A DNA stretch of 64,000 nucleotides. Source: Monocercomonoides exilis (taxonomy: Eukaryota > Preaxostyla > Oxymonadida > Polymastigidae). Below the pieces are notes generated by a model that was not told the DNA's origin, searched no databases, and was given only the letters and a program-made list of their open reading frames with translations. Positions 11,181-23,135 of the stretch are shown piece by piece; the first letter of the stretch is position 1, and each line of letters begins with the position of its first letter. Location of the stretch: assembly GCA_001643675.2 (NCBI GenBank), contig LSRY02000034.1, positions 496,001 to 560,000 on the forward strand, given 5' to 3'. The position numbers and the translations under genes are program-made.

Positions 11181-12952
11181 GTTTATTATTCATTTTATTA
11201 AAGGAAATGAATTCAAATTCAATTTATAAAATTTGCTTCAAACGCAATTAACAGATAGAATGAATTTCAGATATTGTTTTCAAAAGATAAAGTGATAATA
11301 TTTAAATGGCTGGATATTTCAAAGAGTTGCAGTGTGCATACATAGAGGAGTTCATTGTGCCTTTGCATTACATAAGACTGAGGAGATGATAAAAGAAGAT
11401 GATGAGAGGGTAAATAAATGAAAAAACGATGATTTTTGATAGCTTTCCAATTTCATTATCTTTTTATTCTTGAATATTAAATTCAAGTCGAATTGATCAT
11501 TAATTTTTTCCCTTTTTAAATAATTTTTCAAAACAAAAGGTTATCCAGGAAATGCAGAAGGTAGTTTTTTCTGTTTGGCTTTGATTGAAACGTTCGTGTT
11601 TATATAATTGATGAAACTCATTTTATGAACGTTATATTGTCATTTCATTTTGACAATAAAACATGTGTTGGTTTTATTTCAAAACAGCTTATGAAAAAAA
11701 CAAATGAAACGAAAACATGATTGAGATTTCTTCAATCCTTTATATTAATAAACTAGGTTTCAAGAAAAAAATGTGAATGTGAACTCATTGCACTTATCTC
11801 TCAGCAATTTCAAAAGTTCACATTTTTAACAATAAGATTGAAAATTAGCGAAACAATCAAATACAACAAAAAACTCAGAATTTACTGTTGAACAAAAGAT
11901 ATTGGAAAAACTACATTGAAAGCATCAGCAATCGTACCATTTCTTAACAAGTTAACAACTTTTAATGCTCAACTTTTCATTACTCAACTCAAAGAATGAA
12001 TCAATCAATAACCCATTTCTCTGCAATTCTTCTTTTCCTTTCGAAATATCTGAGTCAGGCTTCTTTGAATCTCAACAAGTTTTTTGATCATCGATTAATT
12101 GAAATTCAGCAAATCACACAGCACATCCAGCCCTCTATTGCAAAGCTCCTTTGCTTCTATTTCTTTTCCTCCTTTCTTTTCTCCTTTCTCTCTCTTCCAA
12201 TCCTTTATCTTGTCAGCTCTTCCTGTTTTATTCTTGCCTTTCGAATATAATGAATATGATAGACAACAACGTGTTTTCAATTTTTATATATGAATAATAT
12301 CTTATTGAAAACTCTCAAGATGATAATTGCTCAAGTTGCATCAGGTCATGATGCTCCCTATGATATAAGATAATATCTTTGATTTCGTTCTGAAAAAGTT
12401 CACTTTTTTCTTCAATCATAAAAATGAAATATATAAAATACGTTAGAAAAAGAAAAGCAAAAGAAAAGAAAAAGAAATTAATTAATTAATACTATTTCAC
12501 GAATTTTAAAGATGCAACCCAACGCCAATAAAGCTATTTTTTAATTTTTTAGTGTTTTTTTGTTTTCCTCTTTTTTCATCCCAACTTTTAGAAGACAGGG
12601 TTCACAAAATGAAAATAATTTCGTGGAATCCAAATGGTTCAATAAAAAATAGAATTCGTAAAGGATAATTTATAGCGTTTCATTTTTTCTATCTTCATTT
12701 TTCTTTTTATATTCCTTTTTTCTCAATTTTTCGACAATATTCATTCATATTTTTTTTGAAATCGAGAATTCGAAGATTCTTCTATCAATATCATATTCAC
12801 TATATTGAAATGTCAAATGCACTTCAGAACAAAAATAGAACTCAGCGAAAATGATATTCAAATTATTATCTTTTGGAGAATGTTCAATATGACTTTCACG
12901 TGTTAGTGCAATTAAACAATAATAATTACAATACATCAAATGTTGCATCTAT
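11181..12952. other. Unique core of the long-inverted-repeat element
   Basis: This 1.77-kb AT-rich core carries only short open frames, for example an 84-residue Phe/Ser/Leu-rich one at 11996-12250, with no motif or codon signature that I would call a gene. No transposase is encoded. Confidence 0.6.
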
Positions 12953-13461
12953 TTTTTCAGTCATTTCGTTTCTGTGATGTTTAGATCCAAGACCGAATAC
13001 AAAATATTATTTTTATCAATTAAAAATTAAAATTCCAAATATCAATATTATTTATACCATGAACAAGCTATATAATGATTATTCAAGTACTTTCAAGGCG
13101 ATATATTCTTTTCTTGTCAGCGCAGTTCCCAAGCAAAGACATTAAAAATTAATTTGTGATTTTGTAAACAAATATTTGAAATAAAGAAATTTTTCTTATT
13201 GAAAATAAATTACAATTAAAAATGCACAAGCAAACAACAGAATACATTAATATTTGAAAGCTATATGAACAGATACACGAAAGAACAAATTATTTCAATG
13301 ATTGCACCTATTATTTATTTGTTTTTTCTTAATATTAATCGATCATGATAGATGAAGTCTCGCTAAATGATAATAATTTTTAAATAATTAGAAAAAGTGA
13401 ACTAAGCATTTGGAATGAGTTATTTTGTTCAATTCGTCTGTCAACCAGATTATATCTCTCC
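12953..13461 (-). repeat. Right arm of the long terminal inverted repeat
   Basis: Reverse complement of 10672-11180 over its full length. The outer end reads ...CCAGATTATATCTCTCC and abuts the right AAAGAAAA duplication. Confidence 0.85.
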
Positions 13462-13469
13462 AAAGAAAA
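13462..13469. repeat. Right target-site duplication AAAGAAAA
   Basis: Matches 10664-10671 and lies directly outside the right arm. Confidence 0.75.
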
Positions 13470-14116
13470 GAATGAAATTAACTTATGAGAGATGTTTGCT
13501 ATTCATTGATTCACATAGCTCTTATGCAAACCCTATAATCTGGTGAAAATTTGTGGAATTAAATGTGGATGTCATCACATTTGTTCCTCACACTCCACAT
13601 ATTTCGCAAGATCTCGATAGAGGTGCGTTTGCTGTTCATAAATCAATTTCATATTCATCAATAGAAATCCAACAAACTTCAACCGTTTCTTCCAACAGAA
13701 AGGCTTCAGCAGACAACATTCGCACCATTAGTCATTAAGAATTCATTTGATGCAAGTGGCGTTTTTGATAAATCGTCAGAACCAGTTTTTCGAAAACTGC
13801 AAAAACACTTGTCATTTTCTTAACCAGTCACACAAATCGTTATGATTTGAACGGAAAACTGCTCACAATAAAAGATTTCTTGGAAAAGTGGGAAGAAGGA
13901 ATTATTATTCGAACAAATACGAAATGTTCTGAAGCCGAAGAGAAAACAGAAAACATTGAAGAAACTCTTCCATTAAAGTCAAAGAAGAAAAGATTTTATC
14001 GAAGAATCTTGGATAATTACATCGAAAATATCAAAGAAGAAAATTCAACAAATCAAAGTTCAGGAAAAAGCAAAATAAAAAGGCTATTTGATCCAAGTCT
14101 TGTTCATTTTAGCTAA
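13470..14116 (+). pseudogene. 3' half of the pogo/Tigger-like transposase relic
   Basis: Continues the transposase after the inserted element: ERCLLFIDSHSSYANP (second catalytic Asp at 13508-13510), VDVITFVPHTPHISQ and DLDRGAF (third Asp at 13616-13618). These match ERCLLLLDSHSSRAQP and VTFVPHTTHIAQPLDRGVF of the 58.3-kb copy. A TGA follows NPIIW near 13542, a frame change lies near 13740, and the C-terminal part resumes as TNRYDLNGKLLTIKDFLEKW (compare TKRFDYFGKLITDEEFLIEW), ending at the stop at 14114-14116. It is inactive as read. Confidence 0.75.
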
Positions 14117-14174
14117 TTGCGACAGTATTTTTTTTTTCACTTCAAAAATATTGTGCTGCAAAAAACTCAAACCA

Positions 14175-15145
14175 ATTTTCATTTGAACCCAGTTTTTTCT
14201 AAGACACTAATTTTTTTTTCGTATATTGCTTCAAATAGAAGCTTGTATTCAATGAGAATATTTTTTTAATCAAATAATATATTTCTATAAGGCTGTATGC
14301 CAAATATTTTTGAAAATTAATTCTTCAAAAGAAAGATCTGAATTTATTAAGTTTTATTTTTTGATCAATGTTTTGCTTGTGTTTCCACGAGTTTTTGAAA
14401 TCAAGTGTTTTCCTTGTTGGTATTGTTTTTAAACTTTTCTTTTTAACATTTTTGGTTATTTTATTACTTCAGAAACTCTTTTTTTTTAACTTGTTTTTAC
14501 ACATCACATTTTTTTCGTTAAATTGAAATATTTACAAAAAAAATAATTGATAATAAATTTTCTTGTGTTGAAATAATGTTATATAATGAATAATGTCATA
14601 TTTATAAAAATTCTTTGATAATTATTAGTGTATGAAAAATAAAACGAGAAAAACAAAATATCATCTTTTTCATTTTCTGATATTAATTCTTTTTAATTCA
14701 ATTTTTCATCACCTTTATTATTTAATAGACTAATTTGTAAATCATGCACGTATGATTAATTCAAAAAAAATAACAACAAATTTCTTCAAAATTTCAATTT
14801 TACGAAAAAAATGTGATGTGTAAAAACAAGTTAAAAAAAAAGAGTTTCTGAAGTAATAAAATAACCAAAAATGTTAAAAAGAAAAGTTTAAAAACAATAC
14901 CAACAAGGAAAACACTTGATTTCAAAAACTCGTGGAAACACAAGCAAAACATTGATCAAAAAATAAAACTTAATAAATTCAGATCTTTCTTTTGAAGAAT
15001 TAATTTTCAAAAATATTTGGCATACAGCCTTATAGAAATATATTATTTGATTAAAAAAATATTCTCATTGAATACAAGCTTCTATTTGAAGCAATATACG
15101 AAAAAAAAATTAGTGTCTTAGAAAAAACTGGGTTCAAATGAAAAT
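14175..15145. repeat. 971-bp palindrome with 355-bp near-identical arms
   Basis: The arms are 14175-14529 and 14791-15145, of equal length and almost base-for-base inverted copies, with a 261-bp AT-rich spacer. The outer tips read ATTTTCATTTGAACCCAG. The arms are non-coding. I see no clear target-site duplication outside the tips, so this may be a fold-back element or an inverted duplication. It starts only 58 bp after the transposase relic ends. Confidence 0.85.
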
Positions 15146-15320
15146 ATGAACCTATTTTAACAGATACAAATTAAATATTTACGAAATGATCGTATAAATG
15201 TTCAAATCGATAACTTTGATAGAAAACTTACAATATCAAAAAGAAATAATCATTTATTTGACCTGATGTTTTCACTTGCAAAAAATGAAAAACTGAAACA
15301 AATGTTTAATCTCAATTTCG

Positions 15321-17730
15321 TTATTTACCATTCTTATTTTCATTCAAATCATTTTTTAGTATCTCAAAAAATTTAAATTTACCAACTTCGTCTTCAGACA
15401 AATTCGTCATAATGTGACGAGATAATGGCTTGTCACCTTTATTATTTTGTGCCTTTTTGAAAATTGAGGAATAAGGTAGTTCAACTGTTACAGGATTTAT
15501 TGGCACCGGAGTTGAATAAGAAGATGGTGAAACCTGAAAAATGTGAGCTATTCCGTAATTATTTGTGCAATTATTGGATTTTTTCCCTCCGTCTTTTGGA
15601 TATTCAAAACTTTCAGCAGAAAGAGGATATCGAGATGTTGATAAGGGAGCTTGCTGCGAGCCTGCAACCTTAAAAAAAGGATTCCTCTGTGGAAGCGAAT
15701 CAAAAACAGGATATGAGAGACAATCAGAAGAAAAGGAATCAGGAGCAGAAGGAAGAGGAGGATGAATTGAAGTGGAATGATAATCTCTAAAAATATCGTT
15801 TGATTGAAAAGAAGGAGGAGGAGAAAAAGAAGATGCTCGTTTCTCCTCAAAGGTGTGTGGCTGTGATAGAGAAGCAGCAGAGCACTGCTTTTCCATAAAT
15901 GGATAATTAGAATTAAAACGCTGAAATGCTAAAAAATTGGCAGATGGGCACTCTTCAGTCATTGGAAGAGGCGGAGGAGGTGTTGTTGGAGGAGAGATTT
16001 CAACTTCTCCAAGAGGCAAGATTGACGTAAAAGGATTGAGAAAAGAATCATTAATTTCTGTTAGAGTATTATTTTTGTAATTTTCAAATGAAGAAGAATT
16101 CAATGAAGCAGAATGAGAAGGCAGTAAAGATGTTGGAGATAAATGATTGGAAATTTGATCAGGTAGCGAAAAGGACATTGTTGGCAAAGGGCTTCCTTCA
16201 GCGCTTTCTGGTGCCTGTATCTTTAACTCTCTTTGAAAATCTGCTTCTTTGCCACAATGTTCAGACATGTTTTCATTTTTCTTATCGAGCGTTGATGTTC
16301 CAAACAGTATTTTATCATTGTAATGAATTATCATTTCTCCTCCAATCAAATCTGTTGCATCTTTTACATCAAGATGATTGCAGCAAGCTTCTAATTCTTC
16401 TTCGCCCAATTTGCCACTAAAACTCATTTTTTGCTTTTCTTTTAATTTATTTTTCATAATCTTAATTTTAAATTTTTCATAAGCTTTTTTCTTTGCCTTT
16501 TTCCACATTTCTTCTTCCTCCTCATCTTTCATCCAACTTTTCTCAACCCACACTCCATCGCTCAACAGGAATTGCTGCGCTTCTTTCAGCTCCTGCTTCA
16601 CAATGTGCTTCCATAATTTCTGTGTAATTTTTGCTTTCGCTTCATTTTCGCTTTGCTCGCTTATAGGTTGGCATTCACTATCTGAACAATGGATGCCATC
16701 ATTTGCTTTTTTCTCATCTGACATTTCCTCCACATTTTCCTCGTATTTCTTCCACCTCTGAATCATTTGATCCTTTCTAGACTCCAACGTTTCGTGGTTT
16801 TTCAGCTCTGATGGAAGCTCCCAGAGTTCAAGGCTCCTTTCCATCATTTTCTCTTCTGACGAAACAGAATCACAATCCGAATCACCTTCCAAAGAGAAGC
16901 GCTCTTGCTCTTCTGCACCACAGTTTTCTGTCTGCGCTTTGACTGCTAATCTCGACGATTTAGTGAATTGAGTCGATTCCTCATTTTTTGTTATTTTTCT
17001 CTGTGCATTGAAATGTTTAACTTTGTTACAAATCTGAGATTTTTTTGAAGGATGAGCCGAATTAATCCATTTGTTCATATCCCTTTCTTGAATGGGCTTG
17101 CTAATCATTTCCTTTAAAGCGACTAACATTTCTGAAAATTGAATGGATCCAAACACTTCTTCTTGTAATGAGATAATATCCTCAGGAACTATTTCCGTTT
17201 CTTTTTCAGTCATTTTGGAAGATAACGGACAGCCTTTTCCCGCAATAGAACCTGATTTTTCTGGAAAATTCAAATAATCAATCTTTGAAATACTGTTATT
17301 CAAATTTGAAAATTTTGCATTATCCCCATTAGATTCAAAAATCCCATCATCTGAAAGAATTGATTGTGATTCTATGGGATAATGGAATTGCTTTTCGCTT
17401 TTAATTTTCTCGGTGATAGATCGCTCAGATGAAGGGCACATCACGTCCATAGAATATGCTGAAGATTTTCCTAGAGGGGATGAATGCTCCTTTTCGTTTG
17501 TTGAAGAATTGCAAATTATTTGTAAATTTCTGCACTCAGAATCTAATAATCCAATGTCATCGCGCAAAAATGTATTTTTAAAAGAACCACCAACATTTTT
17601 GCTCTCAGGAAATCGAACATTTTTGAAAATCATGTTTGATTTTACTTTGAACACTTCGTCATATGAATAACCTTTCGATGAATTCGCAAATTCGAATCGT
17701 TCCGAAGAAATAATTGATTCCGAAGGATCA
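15321..17730 (-). CDS. Large disordered protein with NPF motifs (5' exon unresolved)
   Basis: A single frame is open from the TAA at 15321-15323 up to a likely acceptor (TTTTTTTGCAG) whose exon begins at 17730. It encodes about 800 residues, starting DPSESIISSERFEFANSS. The protein is mostly hydrophilic: an N-terminal Ser/Glu-rich half, a highly charged helical segment (SWMKDEEEEEMWKKAKKKAY), a poly-Pro run (PTTPPPPLPM), and a Ser/Pro-rich C-terminal third with two Asn-Pro-Phe motifs (FLNPFTS and QRNPFFK). NPF motifs bind EH domains in endocytic adaptors, so a trafficking role is possible but unproven. No globular domain is recognised. A short upstream exon ending KAFID with donor GTGAAAG would join in phase, but I could not find its start codon. 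Confidence 0.7.
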
Positions 17731-18389
17731 CTGCAAAAAAATAAATTGCTTGAATAACTGCTTGATTGCGATAGAAAACTTTCACTCGATGAAAGCTTTT
17801 AACGAAAAAATATTTATTCATTAACGAAAATGACAATAAAAATGCAAAAAAATGTATTTGCAAAAAATATGAATAATTAATGCCATACCATTTGAGTTTT
17901 TTATAATTATTTGAAACTATACAGAACTTTTATTGAAAATAAAAAGAAAAGAATTACATGAAAAATTATTAAGGGAAGCCAAACAGTCAATTACAAAAGA
18001 AAATTTAAGACAATAAAGACCAAAATAAACTATTAGAAAATTAAATCATGAAGCGTATAAAAACTGTTTGTGTTCAAATAATTTTACTATTTTAGAAGAT
18101 ATATTAGAAATTATATAAGTCAAATACAATTTACAAAAAGAGTTGATTAAAAATAGATATCTAATTATCATCTCATACTAAATTAAAAAGAATATATTTT
18201 TTGAAAAAAATTAATTTATCAATGAATAAACGAACAACTTCGCAAACATAATTAAAATTTGCTTGAATACATCGAAGTTGTTTTGAAAATCATGATAGAG
18301 AAACATTAACATAAATAATATACAAGAGACACACAAAACTATTGAAAAAAAAAATTAAAATAAAATAAAAAATAAAAATAAAAAATTAT
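17731..18389. other. Intergenic stretch with the unresolved 5' end of the NPF-motif gene
   Basis: AT-rich DNA between two minus-strand genes. It should contain the missing 5' exon(s) and promoter of the NPF-motif gene (about 17780-17870) and the 3' flank of the seven-span protein gene. I see nothing else. Confidence 0.5.
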
Positions 18390-20367
18390 CTAATTATCCT
18401 TCTTCTTCTTCTTCTTCTTTTTCTTTTTCTTTACAGTATGCACTTTTTCTTGCTCATTTCCCGAAGCAACCCCGCCTGCGTAGTTTTCTTCACCCTCCTT
18501 CGAAAACGAAGGAGCGCTGTATTGCTCAGCACCATCCAGTGAAGTGAGTGATGACATGAACGGAGAATTGTCTGATGATTGCCCTGCTGTCATATAACCT
18601 CCGTTTCCTCCTCCTCTTCCACCTCTTCCTCCTCCTTCTCCTTCTCCTCCTCCTCCTCCCAAACTCATCTCGTCTTCCTCCGCCCTCAGCCCCCCCATCT
18701 CCACCATCCCAACCACCCTCTCCCTTCCCGTCACTGCCTGCACCATGTCTGCCCCATATAGCCCATCCGACGCCAATAGCGACGTGAGTGGATTGCCTAC
18801 CACCATATCAACCGCACTGCGCCCCCACAACTCTCCCTTCCGCCCTTCTTCCTCGGCTGCCAGGCACATCGCAATGTAGTCCCGTGTCTGTGTCGGGTCC
18901 AGGCGAGAGCTTTGCCGAGGGACAGCCCACTGAGAGAGAGAGCGGGTGTGGGGGTCGTAGTTGATCGAGCTGTCGAGTGAGAAGTTGCCGTCTGGACGCA
19001 TCTTCAGCGAGCTGGCTGAGGAGTCTTTGGAGTTTACATTGGAAATGCTGTTATTGTTATTAGCAGCAGAAAAGTTATTACTGCTGCTGCTTTTGTCGCT
19101 TCCCTTTGGAGTTTGTTTGGATGGGCGAGAGCGACGGCGCATGAGAAGAGCAAATGCACCGAGCATCAGGGCGGGGGGGATCACATCGAAGAAAGTGTAG
19201 AAGATGAAGTAGTGCAGGTAATACTGCCAGCTGTTAAAGAGAATTTGAAAAAAAGAAAATAGAAAAGAAAAGTGAAGAAAATAAATGTATTTATATTGAA
19301 ATTTCACGTTTGTTCACAGATAAATTGGAATTATGATACAGATAAATCATTGAATGCATTCAAAAATATTGTAAGAAAGACAAATATCGCATAATATAAA
19401 AATATCGGTTTTAATGATCATATCATAAGCATTATAAATCGTTTCAGAAGTTGTTATAACACTTTTCCTATTCAATCAACTTTCAAATATTTATTCTTGT
19501 TAACAATTCACTTTTTCTTAACAAACCAAAAACCATCATCAGAAAGACATTTGTCGTATGTAGTTTTCCATCTTTCCTTTATCACATTGACATTTGCCAA
19601 ATCAGTAATGTTCCATATGCACCGCAGGAAGTAAAAGCAGAAGATGACAAACGAAACAATTAGTAGAATTCTTGTTCTCCACTTAAAACTTTGAGAAAGA
19701 CGACGCTTTCGAATAGAAAGGAGAAGAATCAGGCAATAAACTCCAACCATCAAATCAATCATAGCAAATGCAAATAGGTTGGTTATAGAAGTTGTTGTCA
19801 CTCTTTTTGCAACGTTACCCGTTTCAAACTAAGAATATATTAAATTATTTTTGGAAAAAATTTTTTAATCAAAAAATAAAATAAGTAAAAAAACAACAAA
19901 AGGCAGACTTTTGCAAATGCACTCATAACAATTAGAAGGACAATTAGTATCAAATCAATTGCAGCAAATGAGATTGGTATGTAATATTTCATTTTTGACG
20001 AAGGATTTGTAGAGAAAACTGAAGACGGACCCAACCATAAAACCATAAACTGCCATGCTATCATTATCCAACAACGGGGAAGCTGATAACAAACGAGAGA
20101 GTAGGCGAACATCGAATAAGGTAAAGGAGCAACCAAAACAAATGACTTGAAGAAAAAAAAAATCCCCATGAAAATCAAAAACAAAAGTTTCATTTTATGA
20201 ATTTTTTTGCGCTTTAAAGTAAATTCTTGGAAAAGTTCCACAACGGTATAAAGAAGGCATGATACAAAGAAAGAAGCAAGAATAAATAACGGATAGCCCT
20301 CAGGTCCATATACAACTGGGCAATTATAAGATAAAAATGCTTGCGTCGCACTGGTATCTGACGCCAT
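18390..20367 (-). CDS. Seven-span membrane protein, TOM1/GPR137-like
   Basis: Three exons (20367-19909, 19828-19512, 19230-18390) with GT-AG introns of 80 and 281 nt join in frame to give 538 residues. Seven hydrophobic spans can be counted: four in exon 1 (from LFILASFFVSCLLYTVVEL to IDLILIVLLIVMSAF), two in exon 2 (FAMIDLMVGVYCLILLLSI and ILLIVSFVIFCFYFLRCIW), and one in exon 3 (YYLHYFIFYTFFDVIPPALM). The last span followed by LLMRRRSRPS resembles the end of THH1/TOM1/TOM3 and GPR137 proteins, which sit in endolysosomal membranes. A hydrophilic tail of about 250 residues carries Asn/Ser and Gly/Glu runs and a lysine run (11 K) before the C-terminal DN. The seven spans are seen directly; the family name is inference. 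It is divergent from the poly(A) polymerase gene. Confidence 0.65.
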
Positions 20368-20663
20368 GGGCGTTAGGACACAATCCTTTTGTAGTTTATG
20401 TTTAAAGCAACTTATAAAAAGTTAGAGATCAAATTTTACCACAACAAAATGAAATGAGAAAAATATTCAAAAAAGAACATGCTATTATATCTTATTCAGA
20501 ATTCGTAAGCTCTAATTAATTGTATTTCATTTATTGCATAAGATAGAAAAATTAATAACCATATATTGTATTTATTAAAAGACGCAGTCTTTTTTTCTAG
20601 TTTTTGGCGAAATATTCCATTTAATTACACTCAGTTAAGTTACTCAAAATACAGTGCAACAAC
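20368..20663. promoter_or_regulatory. Shared divergent promoter region
   Basis: The 296 bp between the ATG of the minus-strand seven-span gene and the ATG of the plus-strand poly(A) polymerase gene must hold both promoters. It is AT-rich; I see no motif that I can name. Confidence 0.45.
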
Positions 20664-23072
20664 ATGAGTGGTAAAAAACAAAGTCAGATCCAACAACAGA
20701 ACATGGAAAGCGATTCGCTTAACTTTCCGTTTGAAACATACCATTCTTTTTTACAACCGACACCTGCATCAAGAAGCATTATGCTACCCGAAGACCCAAT
20801 TGAATATTTTTCATATTATGATTTTTGCGACGAGATTGCTTGGAGAACTGCAAATTGTCGCACAGTTCCTGAACTTGAAAATTATACATTGCCTTCACAA
20901 TATTACCAAGAGATCGGAAGATCTTTTCCTTGGGCATTATCTCATGCAACAAAATATTTATCTGCTACATCGCATTTTGAAGCGTTATCGCTTGAAATTT
21001 ATGATTTTTGCAGATTTATGTCTCCCACATTTACTGAATATCTTTTTAGAAGGCATATAGTTGATAGAATTGCTCACTTTGTTTCAATACATTGGCCAAA
21101 GGCTAAGCTTAGAGTTTACGGAAGCATGTCAACTGGACTATATTTGCCTCAAGCTGATTTGGATCTAACAATTTTAGGAATTCCAAATGGACTTCCTGAC
21201 TTCCGAGTAATTTTCAGAGATGACAATAATCCAGATCCCCCGTCTGATTTTCTTCAGCGTCACATTGAAGATTCAGAACCTTCACCGTGCGATAAATCTA
21301 ACATTTTTGATTCTTCAAGCAATATAAGCAACATTTATTCAGACCCACATTTTCCATCAAAAGCTTCTTTTTCTTTCAAATTCGACAAAAATAAAAAAGA
21401 ACCTGCGTTCCGTTCCACTCGCACTATGTCAGTTTCGTCTCTGCTTTCATTATCTGGCTCTCTCTCTTCTTCATCCACATCCACTCCATCTCCATCTCCC
21501 TCTCCATCGTCCTCTAAAGGCGGCAGTGGCGGCAGCTCTTCGTCATCGCCTTCAGGGGTGCAGTCCTTATTCAGCATGAACCGCTCCACGCAGACAAAGT
21601 ACCTGTGTATGCTTCAACAGGATCTATCCACACACCCAGGCATCACTGAGACACTGTTTTTGCCACAAGCCAAAATTCCGCTTTTGAAAAGTCTGGATCA
21701 CTTGTCTCAATTGAACACAGATGTGTCGTTGAATTCTGTCGACGGCTTGCTGAACTCGTTTTTAATGCGCCGTTGGATTCGGATGGGCATCGAGCAGGAG
21801 AAAGAGCGGTCGAGGAGAAGGCAGATGGGAGGGTGGCATTTTGGGTCATTAAGCCATGAGCATAAGGGAAATAACGATTTCTGTGGGTTAAATGAACAAG
21901 GAGGGTGGTGTGATAACAGTGGTGGGAGTGATTTTTGTGATGGTAGTGGAGGAGAAGGTGATAACAAGCAGAATACGGTTCATTTTGCTGGATCTTCTTC
22001 TTCCTCTTCCTCTTCCTCCTCCTCCTCCTCCTCCTCCTCTTCTTCTTCTTCTTCTTCTTCTTCTTCTTCTAATTCAAATTCATCTGGCCATTCAATCAAA
22101 TCCACACTATCCACATCGGCTCCTGCATTTCATCCTTCATCATCATCATCATCATTTTCTTCTTCCTCCTCTTCTTCTTCCTCTTTTTCTTCTGCTCACT
22201 CATTCTCCCGCTCTTCCTCGCCTCCCCCCTTTTCCCCAGACCCGCTGCGCCGCACCAACTCCAACAGTCTTCTTCTGTACCTCCGCCCCCTCCTCATTGT
22301 TCTGAAGGCATATCTGATAGACAAGCTGATTGCAGAGTCATTTACAGGCGGAATTAACAGCTATCTTTTATTTCTGCTTGTTTTGTCGCATTTGCAGATG
22401 TTTTCGGTGAATTATCCAATGCTTTTGGCTTCGGATGAAGGATCAACTGGGTGTGATGATGAGGAATTTTGTGAGGGAAGAAATCAAAGAGGGGAAGGAA
22501 GAGGAAGAGGAAGAGGAAGAGGATGTGGTGATAACGAAAGCGGAAGTTTTAGCTCTGGATGTGGATACAGTTCAACTTCAGGGCTTGGATCATATGAAAA
22601 GCCAAACAAAGGAGAAAATTCATTTGCTCATTCATCTAATTCGAGTTATGCTTCAAGTGGAGAAAGAAGAGGAGAAATTGATTCTTCTTCTTCTTCTTCT
22701 TCTTCTCTTCCTCCAGATTATGACCATCTTCCTTCAATTGGTGTCGTATTTGTGCACTTCTTCCATTTGTATTCTCAAATGTTTGATAACACGACACAGG
22801 GCATTTCAGTGAGGAATGGAGGGTTTTATTTCGATCAGAGGACATGGAGAGGAGGGATGTTTGATCCGAACAATGAAATGAATGTGCTGAACCATTCGCA
22901 TACAAGGTGTGTGTGTGTGTGTGTGAGGGAGGGAGGGAGAGAGAGAGAGAAAGAGAAAGAGAGAGAAAGAGAGAGAGAAAGAGAAAGAGAAAGAGAAAGA
23001 GAGAAAGAGAAAGAGAGAAAAAGAGAGAAATTATAGAGGAGATATTTAATGAAATATTTCAATATATTTGTT

Positions 23073-23135
<63 letters not shown>

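Larger units (their letters stand above)
10672..13461. mobile_element. 2,790-bp element with 509-bp terminal inverted repeats
   Basis: The arms 10672-11180 and 12953-13461 are the same length (509 nt). They read as near-perfect inverted copies, the only difference I found by eye being at the third base from the tips (GGC against GGA). The element is flanked by AAAGAAAA on both sides and splits the pogo-like transposase. Leaving one copy of the 8-bp duplication and removing the element restores an uninterrupted codon frame across the site (ILERKK then RMKLTYERC). The inner 1.77 kb has no convincing coding frame, so the element is non-autonomous. Long inverted repeats with an 8-9-bp duplication fit Mutator-like elements best, with hAT as the alternative; this class call is inference. 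Confidence 0.85.

Noticed and set aside
11996-12250. 84-residue open frame in the core of the long-inverted-repeat element
   Set aside because: Its composition is that of AT-rich noise and no transposase or other motif can be seen.
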